A stretch of DNA of 64,000 nucleotides, from the NCBI RefSeq assembly GCF_000170915.1, contig NZ_ABCT01000014.1, positions 1 through 64,000 on the forward strand, read 5' to 3'. Of the stretch, positions 25,448 to 34,638 are shown piece after piece; positions within the stretch are counted from its first letter, which is position 1; every line of letters begins with the position of its first letter. Below the pieces are notes generated by a model, which saw nothing but the letters and a program-made list of their open reading frames with translations, did not search any database and was not told the origin of the DNA. This DNA is from Limnobacter sp. MED105 (GTDB lineage: Bacteria > Pseudomonadota > Gammaproteobacteria > Burkholderiales > Burkholderiaceae_B). Position numbers and translations under genes: made by a program.

Positions 25448-27688
25448 TCAGTGTGTCGCCGTGTCTGCCACGGGCAAACGCACCTTCGCAAAAGCCCGGC
25501 CTTTCACGCGGGTTACGCGTTCCACGTACTCAAGTCTGCGCAGCGCCATCAAAATGCGCGCCAAGTGCACTCGGTCAGTGACCTGAATTGTGAAATGCAA
25601 CAGTTTGCGGTAAGCCGTTTCATCACTCATCGTCAGGTTGGTGATGTTGGCACCTGCATCTGACAAAGTGGCTGCAATGGTAGCCAGCGCGCCTTTCTCG
25701 TTCACCGCCTGCAAGTCCACATTCACATCAAATGGTCTTGTAATTTCAGGCGACCACTGCACATCGGTCCAGCGCTCAGGTTCTTTGCGAATCTGCTTGC
25801 GGGCTGTTTCACATTCATCGGTATGAATAATCAGGCCCGAGCCCTTGCGCACATAGCCAATAATATTGTCGCCAGGAATTGGCAAACAACAGGGCGCGCG
25901 TTGCACTGACATGCCTTCTCCACCGTGAATCATGATCGGTGCACGGGCTTCACCCACATTGCCAGAAGGTGCGTCTACCCTTGCATCTGCACGACCCATG
26001 GCGATCAGTACACGGCGAGCGACAACCGGCGCCACACGGCGGCCAGCGCCAATGTCTGCCAGCAGTTCATCCCGAGTGCTGACTTGCGAATCTTTTTGCA
26101 AGCGGTCCCAAACCTCGTTGCTTAAGTGCTCCAGTTTGATTTGGTCCGCCTCAAGTGCCTGCTCCAGCAACCTGCTGCCCAAGCGCACGGTTTCCTCAAG
26201 GTTCATTGACTTTAAATAGTGCCGAATCTCGGAGCGTGCCTTTCCCGAGCGCACAAAGCCCAGCCAAACAGGGTTGGGGCGGCTGTGGGGAGCGGTAATA
26301 ATCTCGACCACATCGCCACTTTTCAGAATGGTACGCAGGGGTTCGATCACCTGGTTCACCCGTGCAGCAACACAGTGATTGCCCACATCGGTGTGCACGG
26401 CGTAGGCGAAATCGACCACCGTTGCACCACGGGGCAGGCTCATGATTTTGCCGTTGGGCGTGAACACATAAACCGCGTCAGGGAACAGGTCTACCTTGAT
26501 GTGCTCTAAAAACTCGGCTGAATCGCCGGTTTGGTTTTGAATGTCGAGCAGGCTTTGCAGCAGGCGGTGGGTTTGCGTTTGAATGGTATTCAATGCCTCG
26601 CCTTCGCCCTTGTACAGCCAATGCGAAGCCACGCCTTTTTCGGCCACCTGGTGCATTTCTTCGGTGCGAATTTGAAACTCTACCGGTGTGCCGTATGGGC
26701 CCAGCAGGGTGGTGTGCAAGCTTTGGTAGCCGTTCAGTTTTGGAATGGCAATGTAGTCTTTGAATTTGCCGGGAACCGGCTTGAACAACTGGTGCAGCAT
26801 GCCCATGGCCATGTAGCAACCGGGCATGTCTTTGACCACCACGCGGAAACCATACACGTCCAGCACCTGAGAGAAGCTCAGGCGTTTTTCAATCATTTTG
26901 CGGTAAATGCCGTACAGGGCTTTTTCGCGGCCATACACCTGGCACTCAATATTGGCGTCGCTCAGGCACTTTTCAACCGCTTCCAGAATTTTGCCCACCA
27001 CCTCGCGGCGATTGCCGCGCGCAGCCAGTACCGCTTTTTTCAGTACTTCATAGCGCATGGGGTAAGCATGCTGAAAGCTGAGTTCTTGCAGTTCACGGAA
27101 AATTTCATTCAAGCCCAGTCGGTGGGCAATTGGGGCATAAATTTCGAGGGTTTCAAGCGCAATGCGGCGTTTCTTGGCGGGGCTCATGATGTCGAGCGTT
27201 CGCATGTTGTGCAAACGGTCGGCCAACTTCACCAGAATGACGCGCAAGTCGCGGGCCATGGCCAGCAGCATTTTGCGGAAGTTTTCGGCTTGGGCCTCTT
27301 CCCGCGAAGAAAACTCCATCTTGTCGAGCTTGGAAAGCCCGTCCACCAAGTCGGCCACCGAACCGCCAAAGCGCTCGATCAGGTCTTCCTTGGTGGTGCC
27401 AGAATCCTCCATCACATCGTGAAGGAGGGCTGCTTGAATCGCCTGGCTGTCCAGGCGCCAGCTGGCACAAAGCTCAGCCACAGCGATGGGGTGGGTTACG
27501 TAAGGCTCACCTGTGGCTCGAAACTGCCCCAGGTGCGCAACGTCAGAAAACTTGTAAGCCTCGCGAACGCGCCGAATCTCAGCCTCGGGCAAATAAGTCG
27601 AGGCTAGTCCGATAAGCTGTGCGATAGAGACCACATCGGGTCGGTTTGGCTCAGGTTGAAGTTCTCTGGCTTGCATTGCCCCCCGCAT
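25448..27688 (-). CDS. spoT: SpoT/Rel, bifunctional (p)ppGpp synthetase-hydrolase
   Basis: The 746-residue RSH protein has, in order, an intact HD hydrolase domain (YVTHPIAVAEL and LLHDVMEDS), a synthetase domain (YGFRVVVKDMPGCY, then KFKDYIAIPKLNGYQSLH), a TGS domain (VYVFTPNGKIMSLPRGATVVDFAY), and a C-terminal ACT domain. The KFKD motif in the synthetase loop is the basic type found in enzymes that both make and degrade (p)ppGpp. The second RSH gene at 61496 carries the acidic type. Two possible ATGs (27688 and 27676) are close together, and the second follows a G-rich run. In many betaproteobacteria spoT directly follows rpoZ; here minCDE stands between. Confidence 0.94.
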   Translation of the reverse strand: MRGAMQARELQPEPNRPDVVSIAQLIGLASTYLPEAEIRRVREAYKFSDVAHLGQFRATGEPYVTHPIAVAELCASWRLDSQAIQAALLHDVMEDSGTTKEDLIERFGGSVADLVDGLSKLDKMEFSSREEAQAENFRKMLLAMARDLRVILVKLADRLHNMRTLDIMSPAKKRRIALETLEIYAPIAHRLGLNEIFRELQELSFQHAYPMRYEVLKKAVLAARGNRREVVGKILEAVEKCLSDANIECQVYGREKALYGIYRKMIEKRLSFSQVLDVYGFRVVVKDMPGCYMAMGMLHQLFKPVPGKFKDYIAIPKLNGYQSLHTTLLGPYGTPVEFQIRTEEMHQVAEKGVASHWLYKGEGEALNTIQTQTHRLLQSLLDIQNQTGDSAEFLEHIKVDLFPDAVYVFTPNGKIMSLPRGATVVDFAYAVHTDVGNHCVAARVNQVIEPLRTILKSGDVVEIITAPHSRPNPVWLGFVRSGKARSEIRHYLKSMNLEETVRLGSRLLEQALEADQIKLEHLSNEVWDRLQKDSQVSTRDELLADIGAGRRVAPVVARRVLIAMGRADARVDAPSGNVGEARAPIMIHGGEGMSVQRAPCCLPIPGDNIIGYVRKGSGLIIHTDECETARKQIRKEPERWTDVQWSPEITRPFDVNVDLQAVNEKGALATIAATLSDAGANITNLTMSDETAYRKLLHFTIQVTDRVHLARILMALRRLEYVERVTRVKGRAFAKVRLPVADTATH

Positions 27689-27735
27689 TTTGTACCACTG
27701 TTACAACTAAAACTACGATCTTCTATTGTGCAGTC

Positions 27736-27990
27736 TTACTTCTGGTCCGGCAAGACGATATTGACTTCCAACATCTCCATATTGCCTTGTTTTTGAAGGT
27801 TAAACTTCACGTCTTCCTGATCAATCTTGACGTATTTTGCGATCACCTGCATCAATTCGTCCCGCATTTGGGGCAAAAAGTCGGGTCCATCCTGGTCTAT
27901 ACGCTCGCGCGCAATGATCAAAGACAGTCGTTCTTTTGCAACATTGGCCGATTTTTTCTTTTCGCCAAACAACATGCTCAGTAGTGACAT
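27736..27990 (-). CDS. minE: MinE, topological factor of the Min system
   Basis: The 84-residue protein starts [22 protein letters not shown], with the membrane-targeting amphipathic N-terminus, and continues with [33 protein letters not shown]. The latter holds the MinD-activating helix and the dimer strand. MinE drives pole-to-pole oscillation by stimulating the MinD ATPase. Only four bases separate it from minD. Normal length. Confidence 0.95.
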   Translation of the reverse strand: MSLLSMLFGEKKKSANVAKERLSLIIARERIDQDGPDFLPQMRDELMQVIAKYVKIDQEDVKFNLQKQGNMEMLEVNIVLPDQK

Positions 27991-27994
27991 GGCC

Positions 27995-28807
27995 TTAACC
28001 TCCGAACAAACGCTTCAGCAGACTGGGCTTTTCATAGTCTACGAATCGCAAGGGTTTGGTTTCACCGAGGAAGCGTGAAATGCAATCTTGGTAGGCCAAG
28101 GCTGCGTCGTTTTCCTCGGCATGAATCACCGGCATGCCCTGGTTGGAAGCCTGCAACACGGTCTCACTTTCAGGAATCACACCGAGTAAAGGCACGCGCA
28201 GCAGGTCGGCCACGTCGGTGTAGCTCAGCATTTCGCCGTCTGCGGCGCGCTTGGCTGAGTAACGCGTAATCAACAAGTGTTCTTTCACAGGCTCGCCGCC
28301 TTCTTTGGCGCGTTTGCTTTTTGCTTGCAAAATGCCAATGATTCGGTCGGAGTCACGAACTGAAGACACTTCGGGGTTGGTCACCACAATGGCTTCGTCG
28401 GCGAAGGTCAGGGCCATCACGGCGCCACGCTCAATGCCAGCCGGGCTGTCGCACACAATGTACTCGAAACCCATCTCGATCAGGTCTTTGATCACCTTTT
28501 CCACGCCTTCCTCGGTCAAAGCGTCTTTGTCGCGTGTTTGCGAGGCGGGAAGAATCGACAACATGGGGCAGTGTTTGTCTTTAATTAGGGTTTGCTGCAG
28601 GCTCGCCTCGCCATTAATAACGTTGACCAGGTCGTAGACCACCCGGCGTTCGCAACCCATGATCAGGTCGAGGTTTCGCAAACCCACGTCAAAGTCGATG
28701 ACCACTGTTTTAAAACCACGCAGGGCCAGGCCTGCAGAAAAACTTGCGCTGGTGGTAGTTTTACCAACGCCACCCTTACCGGATGTAACAACAATGACTC
28801 GACTCAC
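27995..28807 (-). CDS. minD: MinD, septum-site ATPase
   Basis: A 270-residue protein from a GTG start at 28807, chosen because AGGAG lies seven bases upstream and because the protein then begins [18 protein letters not shown], the usual MinD opening. The deviant Walker A motif GKGGVGKT is intact, as are [16 protein letters not shown] and the C-terminal amphipathic membrane helix ([13 protein letters not shown]). MinD recruits MinC to the membrane and oscillates with MinE. An upstream ATG at 28873 would add 22 residues unlike the family. The intact motif contrasts with the FlhG at 1618-2436. Confidence 0.96.
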   Translation of the reverse strand: MSRVIVVTSGKGGVGKTTTSASFSAGLALRGFKTVVIDFDVGLRNLDLIMGCERRVVYDLVNVINGEASLQQTLIKDKHCPMLSILPASQTRDKDALTEEGVEKVIKDLIEMGFEYIVCDSPAGIERGAVMALTFADEAIVVTNPEVSSVRDSDRIIGILQAKSKRAKEGGEPVKEHLLITRYSAKRAADGEMLSYTDVADLLRVPLLGVIPESETVLQASNQGMPVIHAEENDAALAYQDCISRFLGETKPLRFVDYEKPSLLKRLFGG

Positions 28808-28817
28808 AAATGGTCTC

Positions 28818-29630
28818 CTAGCGGATGTTGATGGCTTCGAGTCGCAATACTGCCGGCTCAGTGCCATGGTCAAGATGAATTAATGTGGGTTTGGAGCGGT
28901 TTTCCTCGGGAAAGCCGCCTTCGAAAGTTAAGTAGTAACCAGCAACGGCCACCAGTTCCGCTTCGAAACAAGTGGAGATGATTCTGGCTTGGGTATCGCC
29001 TGCGGCGCCCGCCAAGGCGCGACCACGCAACACTCCGTAAACGTGCACATTGCCATCGGCGATGACTTCGGCGCCGGCTGACACCTGACCCATCACGATC
29101 AAGTCAGCCCCTTGGGCATAAATTTTCTGTCCACTGCGAACTGATTGATCAATCACCATGGTTCGGCGGGCGTTGTCGAAACTGGGTACAGCGGGGTGAC
29201 TGGCCTGCTCGGAATCGGTTTCGAGCAATTCAGCTTGTACGGCCTGGGCGGCTTGTTCAGTTTTTTCTGGTTGCGGCTGTGGCTCAGGTTCAAGCTGCTC
29301 TGTCTGGCCCGTTTCGAAACGAATGCCCAGCTCTTCTGCTTGCGCTTCAAGGGCTTCGCTTTGGCCACGCACCTCAGCCAACAGCACGCCAGCAGCCCTC
29401 AGCATTTCTGCGTAGGTTTTCAATTCGATGCCATGCTCGGCCAGTTCGGTATCGTTCCAGCCAGAAAAGTCGAGCACAGCGGGCTCAGCGGAGTACACGC
29501 CGGGTGTTGGGCCCAAACGCTTCTTCAAGGCTTCAAGGCTTTCTTGCAGCGGCGCGGGGCGCAAAGCGAATGTCACCGCCTTGATTTTGGCGAATTTGAT
29601 GTCCAGCGGTGCTGAGGAAGGTTTGTTCAA
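28818..29630 (-). CDS. minC: MinC, division-site inhibitor
   Basis: The 270-residue protein has an N-terminal FtsZ-inhibiting domain (residues about 10-115), a Gln/Glu/Pro-rich linker around 125-160, and a C-terminal beta-helix domain that binds MinD (VRSGQKIYAQGADLIVMGQV and VHVYGVLRGRALAGAAGD). MinC blocks Z-ring assembly away from midcell. It is the first gene of minC-minD-minE, with 10 bases to minD. It is a little longer than the E. coli protein because of the linker. Confidence 0.94.
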   Translation of the reverse strand: MNKPSSAPLDIKFAKIKAVTFALRPAPLQESLEALKKRLGPTPGVYSAEPAVLDFSGWNDTELAEHGIELKTYAEMLRAAGVLLAEVRGQSEALEAQAEELGIRFETGQTEQLEPEPQPQPEKTEQAAQAVQAELLETDSEQASHPAVPSFDNARRTMVIDQSVRSGQKIYAQGADLIVMGQVSAGAEVIADGNVHVYGVLRGRALAGAAGDTQARIISTCFEAELVAVAGYYLTFEGGFPEENRSKPTLIHLDHGTEPAVLRLEAINIR

Positions 29631-29692
29631 GGTAATCGGGGTCCGGAAATTCTGAGTTTCAGCCAGCTTGGTTTTCGGTCAATTTTACGAAC

Positions 29693-29727
29693 AAAGCCCG
29701 AGCCGTATGCCGGTCTCGGGCTTTTTT
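29693..29727. terminator. Rho-independent terminator of gmk-rpoZ
   Basis: A hairpin with stem AGCCCGAG and CTCGGGCT flanked by A and T runs. Read on the minus strand it follows rpoZ (stop at 29747) and runs into TTTGTTCGT. Read on the plus strand it ends in six T residues. It separates the gmk-rpoZ transcript from minCDE. Confidence 0.75.
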
Positions 29728-29746
29728 GAATGCGCAATTGCCCGAT

Positions 29747-29953
29747 TTAGATGGGCACGCGTTTCAGCATTTCGATGCCGATTTCACCGGCTGCAATTTC
29801 ACGCAGGGCGGTCACAGTGGGCTTGTCCTTGTCGGACTTGACTTTGGGAGTGTGGCCTTGGGCCAGCATGCGAGCGCGGTAAGTGGCGCACAGGGCCATG
29901 TCGAAACGGTTAGGGATCTTTTTCAAGCAATCTTCAACGGTGATGCGGGCCAT
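29747..29953 (-). CDS. rpoZ: RNA polymerase omega subunit
   Basis: The 68-residue protein begins [28 protein letters not shown], the standard omega opening, and continues with the conserved [14 protein letters not shown]. Omega binds the beta-prime C-terminus and aids polymerase assembly. In this position it may also help form the ppGpp binding site. It follows gmk by nine bases on the same strand, the widely conserved gmk-rpoZ pair. Confidence 0.96.
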   Translation of the reverse strand: MARITVEDCLKKIPNRFDMALCATYRARMLAQGHTPKVKSDKDKPTVTALREIAAGEIGIEMLKRVPI

Positions 29954-29962
29954 CTGGTGTCC

Positions 29963-30625
29963 TTACAGTCCAATACTTTTGAGTTGCGCCCCGTGGCGCG
30001 CCATTTGCTGATTGAAACGGCAACGGGATGCGAAGACGATCGATTTCAGCTCCAAAAGAGCCTGTGTGAAATCATCGTTAAGGATAACATAATCAAAGCG
30101 CCTCGCTTGCTCGATCTCGAGTTGTGCGGCACCCATTCGCTTCAAAATGACTTCTTCGCTGTCGGTGCCACGTCCACGCAGCCTTTTTTCTAGCTCCTCC
30201 ATGCTGGGTGGAAGAATAAAGATGGACACCACGTTCTCTACCTTCCGTACCACTTGCTCGGCACCTTGCCAGTCGATTTCCAGCAGAACGTCGCGATCAA
30301 TCGACATTTGCCCTTCGACCCAAGCTCGGGAGGTGCCGTAATAGTTGCCGTGTACGTGGGCCCATTCCAGAAATCCATCTTGATCGCGGATGGCTTCGAA
30401 TTCGGGCTGGGAGATGAAATGATAGTCCTTGCCGTCCACCTCGCCAGGGCGGGCGTTGCGAGTGGTGTTGGAAATGGACAAACCAATGCCCTGAACCTCA
30501 GCCAGAAGCGCTTTCACCAGCGACGATTTGCCAGCGCCAGATGGGGCGCTGACAATGAACAGGCTGCCGGAATACTGTGGCGTGTGCTGGGGTTGGGCCA
30601 AGGCGGTCATGAAGCGCTCGAACAA
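29963..30625 (-). CDS. gmk: Guanylate kinase
   Basis: The enzyme phosphorylates GMP to GDP. The protein has 220 residues with the P-loop SAPSGAGKSSL near 26-36, the GMP-binding SNTTRNARPGEVDGKDYHF region, and EIDWQGAEQV. The first residues (MFERFMTALAQPQHTPQYSG) exceed the usual family start, and the ATG six codons in (30610) is an alternative. It is co-transcribed with rpoZ. The upstream gene is the ADP-ribosyltransferase-like orphan. Confidence 0.95.
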   Translation of the reverse strand: MFERFMTALAQPQHTPQYSGSLFIVSAPSGAGKSSLVKALLAEVQGIGLSISNTTRNARPGEVDGKDYHFISQPEFEAIRDQDGFLEWAHVHGNYYGTSRAWVEGQMSIDRDVLLEIDWQGAEQVVRKVENVVSIFILPPSMEELEKRLRGRGTDSEEVILKRMGAAQLEIEQARRFDYVILNDDFTQALLELKSIVFASRCRFNQQMARHGAQLKSIGL

Positions 30626-30680
30626 AGATCAACAAGCCGTGATTCTATGGGATTTCCCGATGACTCGCCATGTTGAGTGC

Positions 30681-31583
30681 TTATTCAGAGGGCTTGGCAT
30701 GTTCAGTCAAAACAAACCAGGGTTTTGCCGAAGTTTCATCGCCGAATCCACTTCCTTTGCTGACCTTGTAACTGGAAATGGGGGCGGCGATCAATTCCCG
30801 CTCATTGGGCAACAGGGCGTTCGACACGGAAATGTCTTTGGCCAGCTCGGATTGAACGATACAGCTGACCGCACCAAATACGCTCGGAATCAGTGGAGTT
30901 GACGCGTCATCGCGCTTGCTCATGCTTAAAAAGTGGTCGGGTACAAAGGGCCTTCCTGTCTTTGCAGCGTCCAGCAAGGCCTGAAACATGAGCGATTTTG
31001 GGTTCAGGTTGTGTTGTGCCTGCGCAGACTGCACCGGCAATGCATTCAAAAAACTGATCAGTATCAGGCTGCGTTCTCGCAGGTCCGAGTGCAGTTGTGG
31101 TGCGCCTTTGAACTCCCCACGCAAAAACTCGTTCATGGCTTGTGAATACCCGTCTGTTGCAATGTAGTCACGAAGCACGCAGCGCTCAGCTGCACTGACC
31201 GGTAGTGCTTGCAGGCCATCTTGGGGCGCGTTTGGCAAGGTTTGTGGGGCGGAAAGTACCTCGATCCGTTCCTGAATGGACAACTCGTTTTCAAACTTGT
31301 ATTGCTCGCCCACTTTGACTTTCGGTATTTCCCCTTGGCTGGAGTTGCCGTACTCCAATCGTCCACTTTTGATCAGGTCCATATTGGCCAGTTTTTCCTG
31401 GCCAACACGATATTGCGCGAGCTCGCTGCGTTGCAGGCGCAAAGTGGGGTGGCACAACAAGGCCTGCCCAGCCATTGATTGTCCCTTGGCGACCAAAAGC
31501 AGACCAGCAATGCGCGAGTCTGTGGCTGCCTGAGGTAGCACGTGTTTCAGGAGCTGATTGAGAAAGGAGATCGGAGAAGTCAT
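30681..31583 (-). CDS. Orphan protein with ADP-ribosyltransferase-like motifs
   Basis: A 300-residue protein with no signal peptide and no membrane segment. Residues 137-156 read LRDYIATDGYSQAMNEFLRG, resembling the LxxYtxxxYxxiNxxLR helix common in Arg-Ser-Glu type mono-ADP-ribosyltransferases such as ExoS or VIP2. Residues 217-222 (DHFLSMS) sit where the serine-threonine-serine strand would be. Residues 259-274 (PNERELIAAPISSYKV) contain an E261-R-E263 pair like the catalytic ExE motif. The expected earlier arginine position aligns with MFQA near 199-202, so that residue may be replaced. The N-terminal 120 residues match nothing I recognise. It is an inference from motif pattern; it could be an inactive or unrelated fold. 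Confidence 0.45.
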   Translation of the reverse strand: MTSPISFLNQLLKHVLPQAATDSRIAGLLLVAKGQSMAGQALLCHPTLRLQRSELAQYRVGQEKLANMDLIKSGRLEYGNSSQGEIPKVKVGEQYKFENELSIQERIEVLSAPQTLPNAPQDGLQALPVSAAERCVLRDYIATDGYSQAMNEFLRGEFKGAPQLHSDLRERSLILISFLNALPVQSAQAQHNLNPKSLMFQALLDAAKTGRPFVPDHFLSMSKRDDASTPLIPSVFGAVSCIVQSELAKDISVSNALLPNERELIAAPISSYKVSKGSGFGDETSAKPWFVLTEHAKPSE

Positions 31584-31664
31584 TGGGCAGGGTCTCGAAC
31601 AAGGATAAGTTCGATTGGGTGCCCAAGTATTCAGATTGGTTCAGTTCAATCCAGAATTCAGGGT

Positions 31665-32594
31665 TTATTCAATATTCTGAACTTGCTCGCGGAACTGCTC
31701 CACCAGCACTTTCAGGTCAATGCTGGCTTGGGTTTGCGCAATGGCGTGAGCTTTGCTGCCCAACGTATTGGCTTCGCGGTTCAATTCCTGGGTGACAAAA
31801 TCCAGCCGTTTGCCAATCACCCCGCCTTTTTTCAGAATGCGACGCACCTCAGTAAAGTGCGTTTGTAGTCGCTCTACTTCTTCTTTCACGTCAATGCGCA
31901 CGCTGTGCAGGGCCACTTCGTGTTTGATGCGTTCTTCAAGGTCTTCCACCGTCAGGTGGCTGGCTTTGTCGGAAATGATTTTGTCGAAGGCCTCGGTCAT
32001 GCGTTCCCGAATCTTGCCTTCGTAGTGGGCCAAAAATTGCGGCAACATGGGCAGCAGGCTGTTGACAATCGCTTCCATGCCATCCACTTTCTCCAACAAC
32101 ACTGCCGCGAGGCCAGCACCCTCACGTTCGCGGCTTTGCTTCAGGGCATCAATCGCCTGGTCGCAGAGGGTTGAAATCGTCTCTTGCAGTTCCTCGCCAC
32201 TCAAGCTGTTGTCTTCCACCACGCCAGGCCAGTTCAACACCTCGGTTATGCGAAAACCGTTGGCTTTGGGCAAGGCGCTTTGAATGCTGGCCTCCAGGTC
32301 GGCCAGTTGTTTCACCTGTTCCAGATCAACCTTTGGAATCCGTTTCTCGCCTTCTGCACGCCCCCAGGAAATTCGGCATTCCACTTTACCGCGGCTTAGC
32401 GCATTCATCAGTTTTTCGCGAATCAGGGGTTCCACCATGCGCAGGTCGTCGGCCATGCGAAAGTTCAGGTCCAGAAAACGGGAATTGACGCTGCGCAACT
32501 CCATGCTCAATGTGCCTGCACGGGTGGTACTTTGTGCATTGGCAAAGCCTGTCATGCTGTGTACTGCGGCGGTGTTTTTGCTGTCCTTGCTCAT
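31665..32594 (-). CDS. yicC: YicC family protein (RNase-linked stress protein)
   Basis: A 309-residue protein. It has the family opening SMTGFANAQSTT near residue 13, VELRSVNSRFLDLNFR-type run (MELRSVNSRFLDLNFRMADD) and the C-terminal RLDFVTQELNREANTLGSKA. YicC proteins are conserved next to gmk in many bacteria, and an endoribonuclease activity has been reported for E. coli members. The first 12 residues before SMTGFA are an extension, so the true start may be slightly downstream. Orphan gene 30681 lies between it and gmk. Confidence 0.9.
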   Translation of the reverse strand: MSKDSKNTAAVHSMTGFANAQSTTRAGTLSMELRSVNSRFLDLNFRMADDLRMVEPLIREKLMNALSRGKVECRISWGRAEGEKRIPKVDLEQVKQLADLEASIQSALPKANGFRITEVLNWPGVVEDNSLSGEELQETISTLCDQAIDALKQSREREGAGLAAVLLEKVDGMEAIVNSLLPMLPQFLAHYEGKIRERMTEAFDKIISDKASHLTVEDLEERIKHEVALHSVRIDVKEEVERLQTHFTEVRRILKKGGVIGKRLDFVTQELNREANTLGSKAHAIAQTQASIDLKVLVEQFREQVQNIE

Positions 32595-32671
32595 TTGCGG
32601 CCTGTGCGTGATTGTCGGTGGTGCATGGATTGTAAACTCTGGGCTGGTGCTTGTTTTCTGTGGGGGTGTTT

Positions 32672-33844
32672 TTGTCGGGTCGAATCATTGCCCATCTGGA
32701 CATGGATGCCTTCTACGCCAATGCTGAATTGGTGCGCAACCCGGCCTTGCGGGGTTTGCCAGTGGCCGTGGGTGGTCGCCGGGGCATGCAGCCGCTGCCC
32801 GGTCAGCAATTTCCAACACTGGCACAGTACGAGGGCAGGGGCGTTTTAACCACCGCCAATTACGAAGCGCGCGCATTGGGTTTGCACTCGGCCATGCCCA
32901 CCATGAAGGCCGCCAAGCTGGCGCCCCATGCGGTGTTGCTTCCCGCAGATTTCGACTGGTACAAAACCCTTTCGAGGCAATTCAAGACCGCCGTGCGGGA
33001 ATTGGCCCCCAACGTGGAAGACCGTGGCATCGATGAAATTTACATTGATTTGACCGATGAAACCGGGGGTGATTTTGAGGCAGCCGTCGCGCTGGCCCAG
33101 CGCCTGAAGGCGGCTGTCACCGACGCCACCGGTGGCATGACCTGTTCCGTGGGGCTGTCGGAAAACAAGTTGACCTCGAAAATTTGTTCAGACCTGCAAA
33201 AGCCAAACGGCTTGAGCGTGGTGCGCCCCGATCAGTTTCAGGAAATAATCTGGCCGCTTCCCGTGGGCAAAATCAACGGGGTGGGGCCCAAGGCCCAGGA
33301 AAAACTGAAGGCGATGGGGGTGAACAGTATTGCTGAACTGGCCGCGCAGCCGGTTGAGTTGCTTCGGGAACGTTTCGGTGAAAGTTATGGGCTGTGGATG
33401 CATGAAAGTGCGCATGGAATTGATCGCCGGGAAGTCACTTTGTATTCAGAGCCGAAAAGCATCAGCCGTGAAACCACGTTTGAGAATGACATGCATGTAC
33501 GCAGGCAGCGCGACAACTTGACACAAGTATTGCTACACCTTGCTGACAGGCTTGCTCAAGACCTGGCCCGCAAACAGCGGCTCGCAAAAACCATCGGCGT
33601 GAAGGTGCGCTTTGCTGATTTCAAATCGCTGACGCGCGATACAACCACGGGTTTGACTGTGGGTTCTGCTGAAGAAATTCTTCAAGCCGCGCGAGCCTGT
33701 TTGAAAAAAATTCCTTTCGAGGAAAAAGGATCACGCTCAACCATCCGCTTGTTGGGTATCAAAGCCAGCCATTTGATTACGCCTGCAGATGCAGTGCCTA
33801 AAGGGTCGACCCAATTGTTTCTCGACCTGGAAGATGCGCCATAA
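32672..33844 (+). CDS. dinB: DNA polymerase IV (DinB, Y-family)
   Basis: About 390 residues. The Y-family catalytic motifs are present: IAHLDMDAFYANAE near the start, and RGIDEIYIDLTD, in which the usual SIDE motif becomes GIDE with both acidic residues kept. Thumb and little-finger regions follow (PVGKINGVGPKAQEKLKAMG for the helix-hairpin-helix). DinB copies past damaged bases with low fidelity. No ATG lies upstream. Possible starts are TTG at 32651, GTG at 32666 and TTG at 32672. I chose 32672 because GGGGG at 32662-32666 stands five bases before it. No LexA box was evident in the short gap, which is shared with divergent yicC. Confidence 0.92.
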   Translation: MSGRIIAHLDMDAFYANAELVRNPALRGLPVAVGGRRGMQPLPGQQFPTLAQYEGRGVLTTANYEARALGLHSAMPTMKAAKLAPHAVLLPADFDWYKTLSRQFKTAVRELAPNVEDRGIDEIYIDLTDETGGDFEAAVALAQRLKAAVTDATGGMTCSVGLSENKLTSKICSDLQKPNGLSVVRPDQFQEIIWPLPVGKINGVGPKAQEKLKAMGVNSIAELAAQPVELLRERFGESYGLWMHESAHGIDRREVTLYSEPKSISRETTFENDMHVRRQRDNLTQVLLHLADRLAQDLARKQRLAKTIGVKVRFADFKSLTRDTTTGLTVGSAEEILQAARACLKKIPFEEKGSRSTIRLLGIKASHLITPADAVPKGSTQLFLDLEDAP

Positions 33845-33882
33845 TGCGTGCACGACACATGGACACGTACTGGAGAATTTGA

Positions 33883-34614
33883 ATGAATGCCACCCAAGCC
33901 CGCCCCGATGGACGAAACCCACGCGCATTACGCAACATCAGCCTGGAGCGCAATTACACCAAGCATGCAGAGGGTTCGGTCATGGTGCGTTTTGGCGATA
34001 CCCATGTGCTGTGCACCTGCAGTGTTGAAGACAAAGTGCCCGGCTTTTTGAAAGGAAAAAACCAGGGTTGGTTGACCGCCGAGTACGGTATGTTGCCCCG
34101 TTCCACCCACTCCCGAATGGATCGCGAAGCCGCACGTGGCAAGCAAAGTGGACGCACGCAAGAAATTCAGCGCTTGATTGGCCGTGCCCTGCGCGCAGCA
34201 GTTGATTTGAACAAGTTGGGCGAACGTACCCTGAAAATTGATTGCGATGTGATTCAGGCCGATGGCGGCACACGCACCGCATCCATTACTGGTGCCATGG
34301 TGGCCGTGGCCGATGCAATCGGCAAACTGATCGCCAATGGTGCATTGCCTGAAAACCCCATCAAGCAGTTTGTTGCGGCGGTTTCGGTGGGCGTGGTCAA
34401 TGGCCAGGTGGTGCTCGATTTGAATTACGACGAAGACTCCACCTGTGAAACTGACCTGAACGTGGTGATGACCGAGAAAGGCGGCTTTGTTGAAGTGCAG
34501 GGCACAGCCGAGGGCGATGCGTTTAGCCGCGAAGAACTAAATGGCATGCTAGATTCCGCGGCAGCCGGGATCATTGAGCTGGTTCGTTTACAGAAAGCCG
34601 CCTTATTGGCATAA
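33883..34614 (+). CDS. rph: RNase PH
   Basis: The 243-residue protein is a phosphorolytic 3' exoribonuclease that trims tRNA precursors. It opens [38 protein letters not shown], with the family motif [34 protein letters not shown] later on, and closes with the usual glutamate-rich region. Length fits exactly. It precedes rdgB by 24 bases and hemW follows, a common beta- and gammaproteobacterial cluster. Confidence 0.97.
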   Translation: MNATQARPDGRNPRALRNISLERNYTKHAEGSVMVRFGDTHVLCTCSVEDKVPGFLKGKNQGWLTAEYGMLPRSTHSRMDREAARGKQSGRTQEIQRLIGRALRAAVDLNKLGERTLKIDCDVIQADGGTRTASITGAMVAVADAIGKLIANGALPENPIKQFVAAVSVGVVNGQVVLDLNYDEDSTCETDLNVVMTEKGGFVEVQGTAEGDAFSREELNGMLDSAAAGIIELVRLQKAALLA

Positions 34615-34638
34615 AAATTAACGTTGGACTGCAAAGCA

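Noticed and set aside
26531-27607. Long antisense frame (358 codons) opposite spoT
   Set aside because: It is a mirror of the spoT codon pattern and has no family resemblance. The sense protein is complete and well conserved.
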